DNA from: Pseudomaricurvus alkylphenolicus
Lineage (GTDB): Bacteria > Pseudomonadota > Gammaproteobacteria > Pseudomonadales > Cellvibrionaceae
NCBI RefSeq assembly: GCF_011683955.1
Contig: NZ_JAAQPI010000005.1
Location: 310,001 to 374,000, forward strand
Direction: 5' to 3'
Length of the DNA stretch: 64,000 nucleotides
The position numbers and the translations under genes are program-made. The notes beneath the pieces are model-generated. The model saw only the letters and a program-made list of their open reading frames with translations, did no database searches and was not told where the DNA came from. Below, piece by piece: positions 47,462-56,790 of this stretch. Within the stretch, counting starts at the first letter, position 1. The number at the start of each line of letters is the position of its first letter.

Positions 47462-48616
47462 CTACTGGGTTGAAGCCAACCCGGTTAATACCAACGACAC
47501 CAGCATCGATTGCTGAGTTACACCGGTTTTGGCAAACACCGAGCGCAGGTGCGCCCTGACGGTGTTTTTTCTGACTCCCAGCTCTTCTGCCACGCCATCA
47601 GTGGTGTGGCCTTCTGCCAGCAGGATCGCGATGGTCGCCTCTGAGAGTGTGAGCCGGTAGAGGTCCATCAGCATGCGTACGGAGATTTCGAGATTTTTGT
47701 CAGGGTCTTGTATAAAGACGGTGAGGTAGGGGGTGACTTTTGAGGCATCTTTTTGGTCAACCGGCAGGGGTTTGATCACCAGTTGGTAATCGGGTTTTCC
47801 GGAGCCACGAGGCACGGCAATAGCGTGCACGGGCGCCCGGACGATATCTCTCGGTTTACCGTGAACATCGTCCAGCGCCTGTTGGATGTGATCCTGGAGG
47901 TTGTCATTGAGTCCGGTGTTGTCGATACGGATCTGATTCTGGACTTGCATGAGCCCGTCGTGATCTTGCAGGTATTGTTTGGCGGTTGTGTTGAGCTGCA
48001 GGATATTGCCGTTTCGATCGAGCGTCACCATGCCGATAGACCGTTTGGAGATAGTATCGGCGTAAATTTGCCGTTCAGCGTCCAGTTGTCGCAATTGGAT
48101 GCCCAGGCTGACGGATTGATGCAAGTGTGGGATCAGCAGTTCGAAGAAAGCTCTTTCTTCGTCGCTGAATGGTCCCTGTTCTTTTTCGCGAACAAAGCGA
48201 ATCGACATGCGTGAGCTTTGTTGGTAGAGCCAGTCAATGCCCGCGATATAGTAGATGCCGAGTGGTTCCAGAATGAGCTGGTAGTATTCACTTTCGAGCA
48301 GTTGTGTCCTGGGCATGAGGTCCTCGATGGTGACCACGGTGTCCAGGGAAAGATTGACCAGAGGGTCCTGGGCGTAGAGGCTTGCGTAGGCTCCTTCTTC
48401 CGTGCCATCCATTGCCACATCGGCTTCATTGCCACTGGTGTAGATAAGGCCACTGTCAGTGGCTGTCGGTGGCCGCGTGATGAGGGTGGCGTGTTGCAGA
48501 TTCAGCAGTTCTTTGAGCTGAGTCAGGAAGAATTTATTGGTATTGGAGGTGGTGGCCGCGCCGTAGAGGGAGTGGAGCAGGTTGGATAGGGTTTGATTGT
48601 CGATCGCTAGTGGCAT
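47462..48616 (-). CDS. LuxR-type transcriptional regulator
   Basis: 384 residues. A long N-terminal sensing part (about 1-320, with a PAS-like SIGMVTLDRNGNILQLN) precedes a C-terminal LuxR helix-turn-helix: LTLSEATIAILLAEGHTTDG, VAEELGVRKNTVRAHLRSVF and AKTGVTQQSMLV. It is divergent from the KshA-like oxygenase, so it probably controls it. TeiR, the testosterone-inducible regulator of Comamonas testosteroni, is also a LuxR-type protein of similar size; relatedness is suggestive only. Confidence 0.9.
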   Translation of the reverse strand: MPLAIDNQTLSNLLHSLYGAATTSNTNKFFLTQLKELLNLQHATLITRPPTATDSGLIYTSGNEADVAMDGTEEGAYASLYAQDPLVNLSLDTVVTIEDLMPRTQLLESEYYQLILEPLGIYYIAGIDWLYQQSSRMSIRFVREKEQGPFSDEERAFFELLIPHLHQSVSLGIQLRQLDAERQIYADTISKRSIGMVTLDRNGNILQLNTTAKQYLQDHDGLMQVQNQIRIDNTGLNDNLQDHIQQALDDVHGKPRDIVRAPVHAIAVPRGSGKPDYQLVIKPLPVDQKDASKVTPYLTVFIQDPDKNLEISVRMLMDLYRLTLSEATIAILLAEGHTTDGVAEELGVRKNTVRAHLRSVFAKTGVTQQSMLVSLVLTGLASTQ

Positions 48617-48734
48617 GGCAGTCCTGTTCTCTGTGTCATTCTCTGGTTTTAGCGCAGGCTGTCAGATTATAGGGGGTTTGGTTAACAAGTGGGAGTCATT
48701 GTTTCTGAACCTGGCCGGTGGCAGGGAAGAAAAA

Positions 48735-48748
48735 TTGATTGAGATCAA
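48735..48748. promoter_or_regulatory. Perfect FNR/ANR-type box
   Basis: TTGATTGAGATCAA matches TTGATNNNNATCAA exactly. It lies in the divergent gap, 127 bp before the oxygenase start and 118 bp before the LuxR start. Confidence 0.5.
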
Positions 48749-48875
48749 ATACTTAGTTCGTAGATGCTCCAGGGCGTTTGTCTTAGACCGAATGGACTAG
48801 GACGTTATCGAGCCGGGGGGGATAGTATCCTTGTCAAGAGGTCCATTCACCCATTATTGCAATACGGAAACTACC

Positions 48876-49967
48876 ATGGCACGCACTGCAGACTATCAAT
48901 TCGGCGAATATACCTTTCCTCGAGGCTGGTTTATGATCGCCGTCTCCAAGGAGGTGGAACAGACCCCTCAGGCGATTCGTTACTTTGGGCAGGATATGGT
49001 GATCTATCGCGGCGAGAGCGGCCGGGTGGTGGTAATTGATGCCTATTGCCCTCACATGGGTGCGCATTTTGCCAAGAACTCCACGTCCTATGTGGTGCTT
49101 GATGGTGAGCGGATTCAAGGAGATTCGATCCGTTGTCCTTACCATGGCTGGAAGTTTTCGCCCGAAGGTCAATGTGAGGAGATTCCCTATTCTCCTTCAC
49201 CTATTCCCAAGAAGGCTTGTGTGAAATCCTGGCCGGTACAGGAGTTGGGTGGTTGTGTATTTATGTGGCATGACCCGGAGGGAGGTGATCCGGACTATGA
49301 TCTGCCTGCTTTGGATGAGTGGGACGACCCGGCCTGGGTGCGGTGGGAAGTTGATCACCTGGGTGAGATGGATACTCATCCCATTGAGATCGTCGACAAT
49401 ATGGTGGATAAGGCGCATTTCACGCCAATCCATGGCAGTGCGGAGGCGGAGTACTTCGAGAATGTCTTTAAGGATCACGTGGTTGTACAGGATTTCGCCG
49501 CGGGGCATCGTACGCTCGCTGAGCAAGCCTTGTTGACGTACACCTGGTACACGGGCCCTGCGATTTTGCGTTCACGGATGGACGGAGATCACCCCTCTAT
49601 TATTCAGATTACTCATACGCCGATTGACGACGGCAGAATTCGTGCCTGGCATGCATTGTTAGTTAAATCAGCTGATCCTGAGAATCCTGAGCAGGGCGTT
49701 GCAATGGCCAGGGAGTATCAGGAGCAGAGCCGCCTGTCATTGATGCAGGATTATGAAATCTGGGCTCATAAGCGGCCGACTTTCCAGCATCTTAAAGTGA
49801 TGGGTGATGGTCCCTTTGGTCAGCTGCGTCGTTGGTATCAGCAATTCTATGTGCCGCGGAAAAAGGCCGCTGAAATCCAGCAGAAGGTTAATGGAACCAT
49901 CATCACCAAGGGTACCAAGCGGGATCCGTGGCCTGAGAAGAAACAAGAGGTTGCCGTTGAAGAGTAA
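48876..49967 (+). CDS. kshA: KshA-like Rieske oxygenase (3-ketosteroid 9-alpha-hydroxylase type)
   Basis: 363 residues. The Rieske site has C58, H60, C87 and H90, with a 26-residue gap that is longer than usual and suggests an insert of about nine residues. The mononuclear iron site has DNMVDKAHFTPIH (D178, H181, H186). Segments such as FPRGWFMIAVSKEV, IPYSP and FKDHVVVQ resemble KshA oxygenases, which hydroxylate C-9 of 3-ketosteroids and open ring B. I chose ATG 48876. Its reductase partner could be the hybrid reductase at 32747 or elsewhere. Other KshA-type substrates remain possible. Confidence 0.82.
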   Translation: MARTADYQFGEYTFPRGWFMIAVSKEVEQTPQAIRYFGQDMVIYRGESGRVVVIDAYCPHMGAHFAKNSTSYVVLDGERIQGDSIRCPYHGWKFSPEGQCEEIPYSPSPIPKKACVKSWPVQELGGCVFMWHDPEGGDPDYDLPALDEWDDPAWVRWEVDHLGEMDTHPIEIVDNMVDKAHFTPIHGSAEAEYFENVFKDHVVVQDFAAGHRTLAEQALLTYTWYTGPAILRSRMDGDHPSIIQITHTPIDDGRIRAWHALLVKSADPENPEQGVAMAREYQEQSRLSLMQDYEIWAHKRPTFQHLKVMGDGPFGQLRRWYQQFYVPRKKAAEIQQKVNGTIITKGTKRDPWPEKKQEVAVEE

Positions 49968-49968
49968 C

Positions 49969-50742
49969 CTAAGTCTGCGGTGGGCGATTCTTCTGCGCCT
50001 GCCAGGCTTCCATCAGATCCATCGGTAACGGAAACACAATGGTGGAACTTTTGTCGCCGGCAATTTCAGTCAGGGTCTGGAGGTAACGCAGTTGCAGTGC
50101 CTGTGGTTGTTCGGACAGTGTGGTGGCGGCGTGAAGGAGTTTTTCCGCCGCTTCGAATTCGCCCTGTGAATGAATGACTTTAGCGCGGCGTTCGCGTTCT
50201 GCCTCAGCTTGTTTGGCAATCGCACGAATCATGCTTTCGTCGAGATCCACGTGTTTGATTTCAACGTTGGAAACCTTGATGCCCCAGGCGTCGGTTTGTT
50301 TGTCGAGACTGTCCTGAATGTCGGCGTTAAGCGTTTCCCGTTCTGCTAACATTTCATCCAGTTCGTGTTGTCCCAACACGGAGCGCAGAGTGGTCTGTGA
50401 GAGCTGACTGGTAGCTTCCAGATAGTTTTCCACCTGGATGATCGCCCGTTGTGGATCCAGGACCCGAAAGTACACCACGGCGTTGACTTTGACAGAGACA
50501 TTGTCACGGGAGATTACGTCCTGGGTGGGAACATCCATCACCACGGTGCGTAGGTCGACCCGCACCATTTGTTGCAATACGGGTATGACAATGATGAGTC
50601 CGGGACCTTTGACTTTATAAAAGCGCCCCAGCAAAAAGATTACACCCCGCTCGTATTCGCGCAGGATGCGGAACATGGACATCAACAGCAGCACACCCAT
50701 CAGCGCCAGGGTGACGTAAAAATAAAGTAGTTCACCGATCAT
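49969..50742 (-). CDS. Slipin/stomatin-like SPFH protein
   Basis: 257 residues. An N-terminal membrane hairpin ([20 protein letters not shown]) leads into an SPFH domain ([28 protein letters not shown]-like segment) and a helical C-terminal part rich in Ala/Glu ([14 protein letters not shown]). Slipins scaffold membrane complexes and usually pair with an NfeD-type protease, as here: the stop-start overlap with the next gene is 4 bp. The gene is convergent with the oxygenase, one base apart. Confidence 0.93.
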   Translation of the reverse strand: MIGELLYFYVTLALMGVLLLMSMFRILREYERGVIFLLGRFYKVKGPGLIIVIPVLQQMVRVDLRTVVMDVPTQDVISRDNVSVKVNAVVYFRVLDPQRAIIQVENYLEATSQLSQTTLRSVLGQHELDEMLAERETLNADIQDSLDKQTDAWGIKVSNVEIKHVDLDESMIRAIAKQAEAERERRAKVIHSQGEFEAAEKLLHAATTLSEQPQALQLRYLQTLTEIAGDKSSTIVFPLPMDLMEAWQAQKNRPPQT

Positions 50743-52100
50743 GGTGGAGTCTCCTTGCGGGCTTTCAGGAATACGCCTTCGGCTTCAACGATGGTGACGC
50801 GGTCGCCGGGTTGCAGGGGTTGGTCGCAGCTGATTTGCCAGAGTTCGCCTTCGAGCCTGACCATTGGATCTTCTCCGTGCAGGCATTCGACCATAGTCTG
50901 GATTCCTTCCAATGCGGAAACCCCGCTGACGGTGACTTGTTGTCGCGAGCGTGCCAGCATACCCAGTACCACGACGAGTAACAGGCCGCTGAATACCGAA
51001 ACAGCGAGTATGACCGGCAGGGCGATTTGGTAGGCGGGTAAACGGGTGTCCATCAGGATGATGGAACCGATCACAAACGCGACTATGCCGCCGAGTCCAA
51101 GCGCACCGAAACTGGGGGCAAACGCTTCCGCTACCATCAGGGCGATACCGAGGATAATCAAACCCAGTCCGGCGTAACTGACCGGTAATACCTGGAAGGC
51201 GTAGAGGGCCAATAAAATGCACACGGCGCCCACAATACCAGGCACGCCCATACCGGGATTTGAAAATTCAAAAATCAAACCGTAGATGCCCAGCAGCATC
51301 AGTACATAGGCAACGTTTGGATCGGTGATGACAGACAGGAATTCGTTGCGCCAATCAGGCGCGTAGTGGGTTATGGCTGTGCTGGCAGTTTGCAGGAGGA
51401 CGGTATTGGCGCCCACCTTAACTTCTCGACCGTCCATTTGTTGCAGTAATGCCTGCAGGTCAGTCGCGACTATGTCTATCACGTTTTGTTCCAGCGCTTC
51501 GCTGGCGGGTAGACTGGCGGCGTTGCGTACCGCGTCTACGGCCCAGTCTTTGTTACGCCCTCGCAGTTCCGCCAGACCCTGAATGTAAGCAACAGCGTCG
51601 TTGAGTATTTTGCGCTCCATGGCTGTGGCGGGTTGAGTCGGCTGTTCTTGTTGCTCTTGCTTGTCCTGTTCATCCGGCAGTGTCGGCATTTTAGGAGCGC
51701 CTATTTGAACCGGTGTGGCGGCCCCCAGGTTGGTGGCCGGCGACATGGCGGCGATGTGGCTGGCGTAGAGTATATAAGTACCGGCGCTGGCAGCACGGGC
51801 GCCTTCGGGAGCGACGTAGGTGGCAACGGGGATACTGGAGTTGAGTATGGTCTGAATAATCTGCCGCATGGATTTGTCGAGGCCACCCGGGGTGTCCATT
51901 CGCAGGACCAGCAGGTGTGCGTCAGCGCTAATGGCGTCGTTTAAACCCCGTTGGATATAGTCAGCTGCGGCGGGGCCAATGGCGCCCTTGATATCCAGGA
52001 CCCAAATGCGGGAGGGTGTTTTATCCTGAGCCTGTGTGCTGACGGTGGCGACCGTGCATAGCAGGATTTTGAGAGTGAGTAAAAGACCGCGCCACACCAT
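50739..52100 (-). CDS. NfeD-family membrane serine protease (ClpP-class)
   Basis: 453 residues. A signal or anchor ([20 protein letters not shown]) is followed by a ClpP-like protease domain with [15 protein letters not shown], the catalytic-Ser region [15 protein letters not shown], and then an Asp/Glu-rich linker ([14 protein letters not shown]). Several membrane segments ([35 protein letters not shown]) precede a C-terminal NfeD OB-fold ([20 protein letters not shown]). It cleaves slipin or stomatin in relatives. It is the upstream gene of the pair. Confidence 0.92.
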   Translation of the reverse strand: MVWRGLLLTLKILLCTVATVSTQAQDKTPSRIWVLDIKGAIGPAAADYIQRGLNDAISADAHLLVLRMDTPGGLDKSMRQIIQTILNSSIPVATYVAPEGARAASAGTYILYASHIAAMSPATNLGAATPVQIGAPKMPTLPDEQDKQEQQEQPTQPATAMERKILNDAVAYIQGLAELRGRNKDWAVDAVRNAASLPASEALEQNVIDIVATDLQALLQQMDGREVKVGANTVLLQTASTAITHYAPDWRNEFLSVITDPNVAYVLMLLGIYGLIFEFSNPGMGVPGIVGAVCILLALYAFQVLPVSYAGLGLIILGIALMVAEAFAPSFGALGLGGIVAFVIGSIILMDTRLPAYQIALPVILAVSVFSGLLLVVVLGMLARSRQQVTVSGVSALEGIQTMVECLHGEDPMVRLEGELWQISCDQPLQPGDRVTIVEAEGVFLKARKETPP

Positions 52101-52173
52101 GCCTGGGGTGCTCCGACTGTCCAGATACTATTCAGTATAGTGGGGAATCAGCCGGGAGCGCGGTATATGGAGC

Positions 52174-52803
52174 CTATTGAGCGTCCACCTGGTTGGCCGG
52201 AGCCGCCTTTTGGAAAGCGTCCAGCTGGTTGCAGGCTTCATAGGCCGCCATGATCTTCGGGTAGGGGGTCATATCCACCTCGAATCTCAAGGCATTGAAT
52301 ACCTGAGGGATCAGGTAAACATCGGCCAGGGTCACCTGGTCGCCGTTGCAGTATGGGCCTTCCCCCAGCTGTGCTTCCAGGGCGTCGAACCCCAGACCCA
52401 TCCAGTGATGCAGCCAGGCTTTTTTGCCCTCGTCTCCACCGCCAAGATCACCGGCAACGTACTTCAGCACGCGCAGGTTGCAGATGGGATGGATATCACA
52501 GCCAATCTGATAGCACCAGCTGCGCACCTTGGCCCGCTCGACAGAATCCACCGGCAATAGCGGTGTTTGAGGATGGTTTTCTTCCAGCCATTCCAAAATG
52601 GCCGGTGACTGGGTCAGTACCTCGCCATCATCAGTTTTAAAGCTGGGTACCAGCCCCTGGCTGTTAATGGCCAAGTATTCGGGCGAACGGTGTTCTCCCT
52701 TGAGCAGGTTAACTGCTGTCATCTGCGCATCCAACCCTTTCAGATTGAGAGCGATGCGCAGGCGATAGGCGGCGGAGGAACGAAAGTAGGTAAAGAGTTC
52801 CAT
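52174..52803 (-). CDS. maiA: Maleylacetoacetate isomerase
   Basis: 209 residues, zeta-class GST. It isomerises maleylacetoacetate to fumarylacetoacetate with glutathione in tyrosine/homogentisate breakdown. The SSAAYRLRIALNLK motif near the N-terminus is the class-zeta glutathione site. I chose the ATG at 52803, behind GGGAG; an in-frame ATG at 52818 would add five residues. It is the last gene of hmgA-fahA-maiA. Confidence 0.93.
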   Translation of the reverse strand: MELFTYFRSSAAYRLRIALNLKGLDAQMTAVNLLKGEHRSPEYLAINSQGLVPSFKTDDGEVLTQSPAILEWLEENHPQTPLLPVDSVERAKVRSWCYQIGCDIHPICNLRVLKYVAGDLGGGDEGKKAWLHHWMGLGFDALEAQLGEGPYCNGDQVTLADVYLIPQVFNALRFEVDMTPYPKIMAAYEACNQLDAFQKAAPANQVDAQ

Positions 52804-52823
52804 ATCTATTGCTCCCAACGCGC

Positions 52824-54122
52824 TTACGATTTGGCAGGCAGAACCGTACTGGCCACTTCACCAAAGCCAATACGACGGGCGCCGTCGCGCTGACAGAAGC
52901 CGCGCATGATTATGGTGTCACCATCCTGGACGAAGGTGCGGGTCTCGCCGTTGGCCAGGGTGATTGCTTCTTTGCCGCCGCGGGTCAGCTCAAGCAAGGA
53001 GCCGGCTTCCTCGTGCTCAGGGCCCGACTGGGTACCACTGCCCAGCAGGTCACCGGATTGCAGGTTACAGCCGTTAATGGTGTGATGTGTCACCATCTGC
53101 GCGACTGTCCAGTAGGAGTATTTGAAGTTTGAGGTGGAGAGATGATTTTCCTCTGCAGAACCTTCAGTCTTGATCAAGCAGTCCAGGGAGATATCAAACT
53201 GGCCATTGGCGCTGTTGGCATCACTGGTCAGGTACTCCATGGGTTGTGGATCGGCGGCATCTCTTTCAAATGCAGCCCGGAAAGGCGCCAACGCTTCGGT
53301 GGTAACAATCCAGGGGGACACCGTCGAAGCAAAGTTCTTAGCCAGGAATGGCCCCAGTGGCTGGTATTCCCACGCCTGAATATCCCGTGCGGACCAATCG
53401 TTGAACAGGCACATGCCAAAGACATGATCTTCAGCGTTTTCAATGCTGATGGGCTCGCCCAGCTCGTTACCGTTACCGACATAGATGCCCATTTCCACTT
53501 CGTAATCCAGGCGCTTACAGGGACCAAACGAAGGCTCAGTGGCGTCGGGGGCTTTGGTCTGGCCGCAGGGACGACGGAAATTCTGGCCAGAGACATCGAT
53601 GCTGGAAGCACGGCCATGGTAACCGATCGGAACCCACTTGTAGTTGGGCAGCAGCGGATTGTCGGGGCGGAACAGTTTGCCGACTGCGGTGGCGTGGTGA
53701 ACCGAAGTGTAGAAGTCGGTGTAGTCGCGTATCTGGCAGGGCAGTTTGTACTCGGCATCGGCCTGGGCAACCAGACAGGATTGCAGCGCAGTCTGAGCGG
53801 TAGCACCTTCGCGCAGGGTTTCGGACAGCGCCAAGCGCAGCGAAGACCAGGCTTGTTTGCCCATATCCATAAACGGGTTCAGGTCCTCACCGCTGCAGGC
53901 CTCCAGCGCCTGTTGGGCCAGATCCGTATAAACGCCGCTTTTGGCGGCCGCGGCGAGATCCAGAATCTGGTCGCCGATGGCGACGCCACCGCGAAAAGCT
54001 TCGTTTGTACCGCTGCGGCGAAACGCAGCAAATGGCAGGTTCTGAATCGGAAAGTCGGTATCGGTGGTATTGGCGGAGGTAACCCAGCTGGTCAACTCCG
54101 GAGCGTGTGTTTGGTTCAACAT
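52824..54122 (-). CDS. fahA: Fumarylacetoacetase
   Basis: 432 residues, two-domain FAH. It hydrolyses fumarylacetoacetate to fumarate and acetoacetate. The metal/active-site region shows DYTDFYTSVHHATAVGKLFR, YEVEMGIYVGNGNELG, FNDWSARDIQAWEYQPLGPF and GTQSGPE. I chose ATG 54122 behind AAGGTG at 9 bases; the in-frame GTG at 54134 would add four residues. It follows hmgA by 37 bp. Confidence 0.95.
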   Translation of the reverse strand: MLNQTHAPELTSWVTSANTTDTDFPIQNLPFAAFRRSGTNEAFRGGVAIGDQILDLAAAAKSGVYTDLAQQALEACSGEDLNPFMDMGKQAWSSLRLALSETLREGATAQTALQSCLVAQADAEYKLPCQIRDYTDFYTSVHHATAVGKLFRPDNPLLPNYKWVPIGYHGRASSIDVSGQNFRRPCGQTKAPDATEPSFGPCKRLDYEVEMGIYVGNGNELGEPISIENAEDHVFGMCLFNDWSARDIQAWEYQPLGPFLAKNFASTVSPWIVTTEALAPFRAAFERDAADPQPMEYLTSDANSANGQFDISLDCLIKTEGSAEENHLSTSNFKYSYWTVAQMVTHHTINGCNLQSGDLLGSGTQSGPEHEEAGSLLELTRGGKEAITLANGETRTFVQDGDTIIMRGFCQRDGARRIGFGEVASTVLPAKS

Positions 54123-54159
54123 GGTTTTGGTCACCTTGTGCGTTGTTGAAAGTATCAGT

Positions 54160-55482
54160 TTAGTCTTTGCTGCCGTTATAGTATTTCTTCAGTCCGTCCC
54201 AGCACTTTAGATAGTTTTGTTGACGGGCATTGGTATTGAGTGCAAATTCCGTTGGGGCAATGACATAGCGGGATTCAAACATAAAGGCCAGGGTATCTTC
54301 GTAGCGGTGGGGCTCCAGCTCAGCGTTGGAGGCCGCTTCGAAAACCGCCGCTTCCGGTCCGTGAGGTGTCATGCAATTGTGCAGGCTCATGCCACCGGGT
54401 TCGAAGCCGGCTTCTTTAGCGTCGTATACGCCGTGAATCAGGCCCATAAACTCGCTCATGATATTGCGATGGTAATAGGGCGGGCGGAAGGTGCCTTCGG
54501 CCACCATCCAGCGTGGAGGGAAGATCACAAAATCCACATTGGCCGTCCCCTCGGTTTCGGATTGGGAGGTCAGCACGGTAAAGATGGACGGATCGGGGTG
54601 GTCGTAGCTCACTGTGTTCATGGTGTTAAAACGGGCCAGATCGTATTTGTAGGGTGCGGAATTACCCACCCAGGCAACCACGTCCAGGGGAGAGTGGCCC
54701 AGCGCTGCTGCAAACAGATTGCCGGAAAACTTTGCGATCAGGGTGAAGTTATCCTCCACATCTTCAAACCAGGCGGTGGGGTACTGGAAGTCGCGATCAT
54801 TGGCATAGCCATTGGCGCCGACGGGACCGCGTTCAGCCAGCTCCAGCGGTGCACCGTAGTTTTCGCAGATATAACCGCGGGCACTGCCTTCAGGCAGATC
54901 AATGCGGAACTTGACGCCGCGGGGGATCACCATAATCTCGCCCGGTTTGACATGCAGTATGCCCATTTCGGTGTATGCGAGCAGGGTTCCCTGCTGGGGG
55001 ACAAACAGCATTTCACCGTCGGCGTTGTAGAAAAAGCGTTTTTCCATATTGGCGGTGGCAGTGTAAACATGGATACCGATACCGGTCTGACTGGCGGCGT
55101 CGCCATTGGCGGCAACCGTGGTGAGTCCATCGACAAAGTCCACATTGCCTCCGGGCAGTGGCAGGGGATCCCAGCGCATCACATTGGGTGGTGCAGGAAC
55201 TTCCGTGATTGGACCTGTGCGCAGCAGTCCGCGATCAATGGCTTCAAAATCGCCCATGGCAATCGATGGCCGAATGCGATACGTCCAGGTGCGCCGGTTC
55301 TGGTGCCGTGGCGCGGTAAAGGCAGTGCTGCTGAATTGTTCAGCGTAGAGGCCGTAGTTGACCTTTTGCGGACTGAACTGGCCGACGGGTAGTGCTCCCT
55401 CCAGTGCCTCGGTTTCGTGTTCATTGCCGAAACCATTAAGGTATTGGAGTTCCTTGGGATCTATCGATGCTGTACTCACCAT
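54160..55482 (-). CDS. hmgA: Homogentisate 1,2-dioxygenase
   Basis: 440 residues, cupin-type non-heme iron dioxygenase that opens homogentisate to maleylacetoacetate. The iron ligands match the family: His and Glu in [11 protein letters not shown] (six apart) and His in MTPHGPE. Family segments GFGNEHETE and EQFSSTAFT open the protein. It is preceded by a 16-bp operator at 55561 and begins the hmgA-fahA-maiA operon. No full 4-hydroxyphenylpyruvate dioxygenase gene is in the window. Confidence 0.97.
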   Translation of the reverse strand: MVSTASIDPKELQYLNGFGNEHETEALEGALPVGQFSPQKVNYGLYAEQFSSTAFTAPRHQNRRTWTYRIRPSIAMGDFEAIDRGLLRTGPITEVPAPPNVMRWDPLPLPGGNVDFVDGLTTVAANGDAASQTGIGIHVYTATANMEKRFFYNADGEMLFVPQQGTLLAYTEMGILHVKPGEIMVIPRGVKFRIDLPEGSARGYICENYGAPLELAERGPVGANGYANDRDFQYPTAWFEDVEDNFTLIAKFSGNLFAAALGHSPLDVVAWVGNSAPYKYDLARFNTMNTVSYDHPDPSIFTVLTSQSETEGTANVDFVIFPPRWMVAEGTFRPPYYHRNIMSEFMGLIHGVYDAKEAGFEPGGMSLHNCMTPHGPEAAVFEAASNAELEPHRYEDTLAFMFESRYVIAPTEFALNTNARQQNYLKCWDGLKKYYNGSKD

Positions 55483-55560
55483 GGTGATCGAGACCTTTTT
55501 TGTTGGCTATTAACGTTATGGCCGCCTAGGGGCAGCTCTGTGTTTTCTGCTTTAAAACTT

Positions 55561-55576
55561 GGTAACAAATGTTACC
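55561..55576. promoter_or_regulatory. MarR operator upstream of hmgA
   Basis: GGTAACAAATGTTACC is a dyad with perfect 7-bp arms, 79 bp before the hmgA start. Close copies lie at 56149 and 56180. Confidence 0.72.
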
Positions 55577-55609
55577 GAATGGGCAAATAAAGGCCCTGTG
55601 GTCCTTGTG

Positions 55610-56080
55610 TCAATCCAGAGAAAGCGTATTGGGCAAAGTCTTTACGTGTTTGAGCAATTTGTCTGTCATCTTGATCAATGACGCCCTTTCTTCCTCGTTC
55701 AGTCCCAGCAATACTTCTTCCTGCTGTTCCAACACATTAGGAACAATGTCTTCGTAGGCCTCCAGGCCCTTTTCAGTTAGCTCGAGGCGAATCAGTCGAC
55801 GGTCTTCGAGGTCAGTTTTTTGAGCCACAAATTCCATCGCTTTCAGTTCTTTGATGGCGCGACTGATGGGCATCTTCTCCAATTGGACAAATTGCCCTAT
55901 TTCCTTGGCCGACATGCCTCCCCGCAGCGCCAGGGCGGCCATGACCCGCCAGGCATTTCGAGTCATACCATAGGTCTGACGGTAGTAGCGCCCGACAATA
56001 TCGCTGACGTGCCCCTGCAGGATGGATAGCTGGTAGGGGAAGAACGACGGCAGATGCAACGGGCGTTGGGGTTTGACCAT
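55610..56080 (-). CDS. MarR-family regulator of the homogentisate genes
   Basis: 156 residues with MarR winged helix-turn-helix: MSAKEIGQFVQLEKMPISRA and IKELKAMEFVAQKTDLEDRR, followed by LIRLELTEKGLEAYEDIVP. Its gene stands between hmgA and the divergent VOC gene, and operators of one family flank it on both sides, so it probably represses hmgA-fahA-maiA, itself and the VOC gene. HpdR-like regulators of tyrosine degradation are MarR or other families in different bacteria; the ligand here is not known. Confidence 0.9.
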   Translation of the reverse strand: MVKPQRPLHLPSFFPYQLSILQGHVSDIVGRYYRQTYGMTRNAWRVMAALALRGGMSAKEIGQFVQLEKMPISRAIKELKAMEFVAQKTDLEDRRLIRLELTEKGLEAYEDIVPNVLEQQEEVLLGLNEEERASLIKMTDKLLKHVKTLPNTLSLD

Positions 56081-56148
56081 AAGTTTCGACGAACTATACC
56101 TGGAGTTAACTTTCTTTGATTTGGGTCAGTATAACGCGACTTGACATT

Positions 56149-56164
56149 GGTAACAACGGTTACT
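56149..56164. promoter_or_regulatory. MarR operator between marR and VOC genes, copy 2
   Basis: GGTAACAACGGTTACT, a less perfect form of the GGTAAC...GTTACC dyad, 69 bp before the marR start. Confidence 0.6.
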
Positions 56165-56179
56165 ATTATGGCTGCAGTT

Positions 56180-56195
56180 AGTAACAAATGTTACC
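56180..56195. promoter_or_regulatory. MarR operator between marR and VOC genes, copy 3
   Basis: AGTAACAAATGTTACC, one base from the copy at 55561. It ends 37 bp before the VOC start and faces that gene. Confidence 0.68.
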
Positions 56196-56231
56196 AAATG
56201 TGTAGAATACATAACAATCGAGGACATCAAC

Positions 56232-56774
56232 ATGATCGAACTACAGCAGATTCACCACGTCGCATACCGTTGCAATGACGCCAAGGAAACCGTGGAGTGG
56301 TACCAGGACAAGCTCAACATGGAGTTTCTGGTAGCCATTGCCGAAGATCAGGTGCCTTCCACCAAAGAGCCTGATCCTTATATGCATTTGTTCCTCGATG
56401 CCGGTAACGGCAATATACTGGCCTTCTTTGAGCTGCCCAACTCACCGGAAATGGGGAAAGATCCCAATACACCGGAATGGGTCCAGCACATTGCGTTTGA
56501 ACTCAAGGATCGTGACGCGCTGATTGCCGCCAAGGAGGAACTGGAGGCCAAAGGGGTGGAGGTGTTGGGAGTCACCAATCATGAGATTATTCACTCCATA
56601 TACTTCTTTGATCCCAATGGTCATCGCCTGGAGCTGACTTTCCGCGATGGTACCGCCGAGCAAATGGCAGAGCTCAAGCGCGTGGCTCCGGCGATGTTGG
56701 AGGAGTGGTCCGTGACCAAGAAAGCACCAAAGCATGCGGCCTGGTTGCACGAAAAAGAATTTTCGGAACACTGA
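56232..56774 (+). CDS. VOC-family (glyoxalase-like) protein
   Basis: 180 residues, single vicinal-oxygen-chelate module. Likely metal ligands are His in QIHHVAYRC (about 7-15), His in VQHIAFELKD and Glu in HRLELTFRD. It is too short for a full 4-hydroxyphenylpyruvate dioxygenase (about 350 residues), so its substrate is unclear. It is divergent from marR and shares the homogentisate-type operators, so it probably works in the same pathway or handles one of its products. Confidence 0.82.
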   Translation: MIELQQIHHVAYRCNDAKETVEWYQDKLNMEFLVAIAEDQVPSTKEPDPYMHLFLDAGNGNILAFFELPNSPEMGKDPNTPEWVQHIAFELKDRDALIAAKEELEAKGVEVLGVTNHEIIHSIYFFDPNGHRLELTFRDGTAEQMAELKRVAPAMLEEWSVTKKAPKHAAWLHEKEFSEH

Positions 56775-56790
56775 CAGAACTCAGTACCCG

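Noticed and set aside
53142-54149. Plus-strand ORF (335 codons) opposite fahA
   Set aside because: Antisense to a clear fumarylacetoacetase, with no recognisable domain.
54217-55392. Long plus-strand ORF (391 codons) opposite hmgA
   Set aside because: It is fully antisense to a clear homogentisate dioxygenase with intact iron ligands. Its length follows from codon bias in the coding strand.
56232-56774. VOC gene called as hppD
   Set aside because: At 180 residues it is about half the size of HppD and has one VOC module only.
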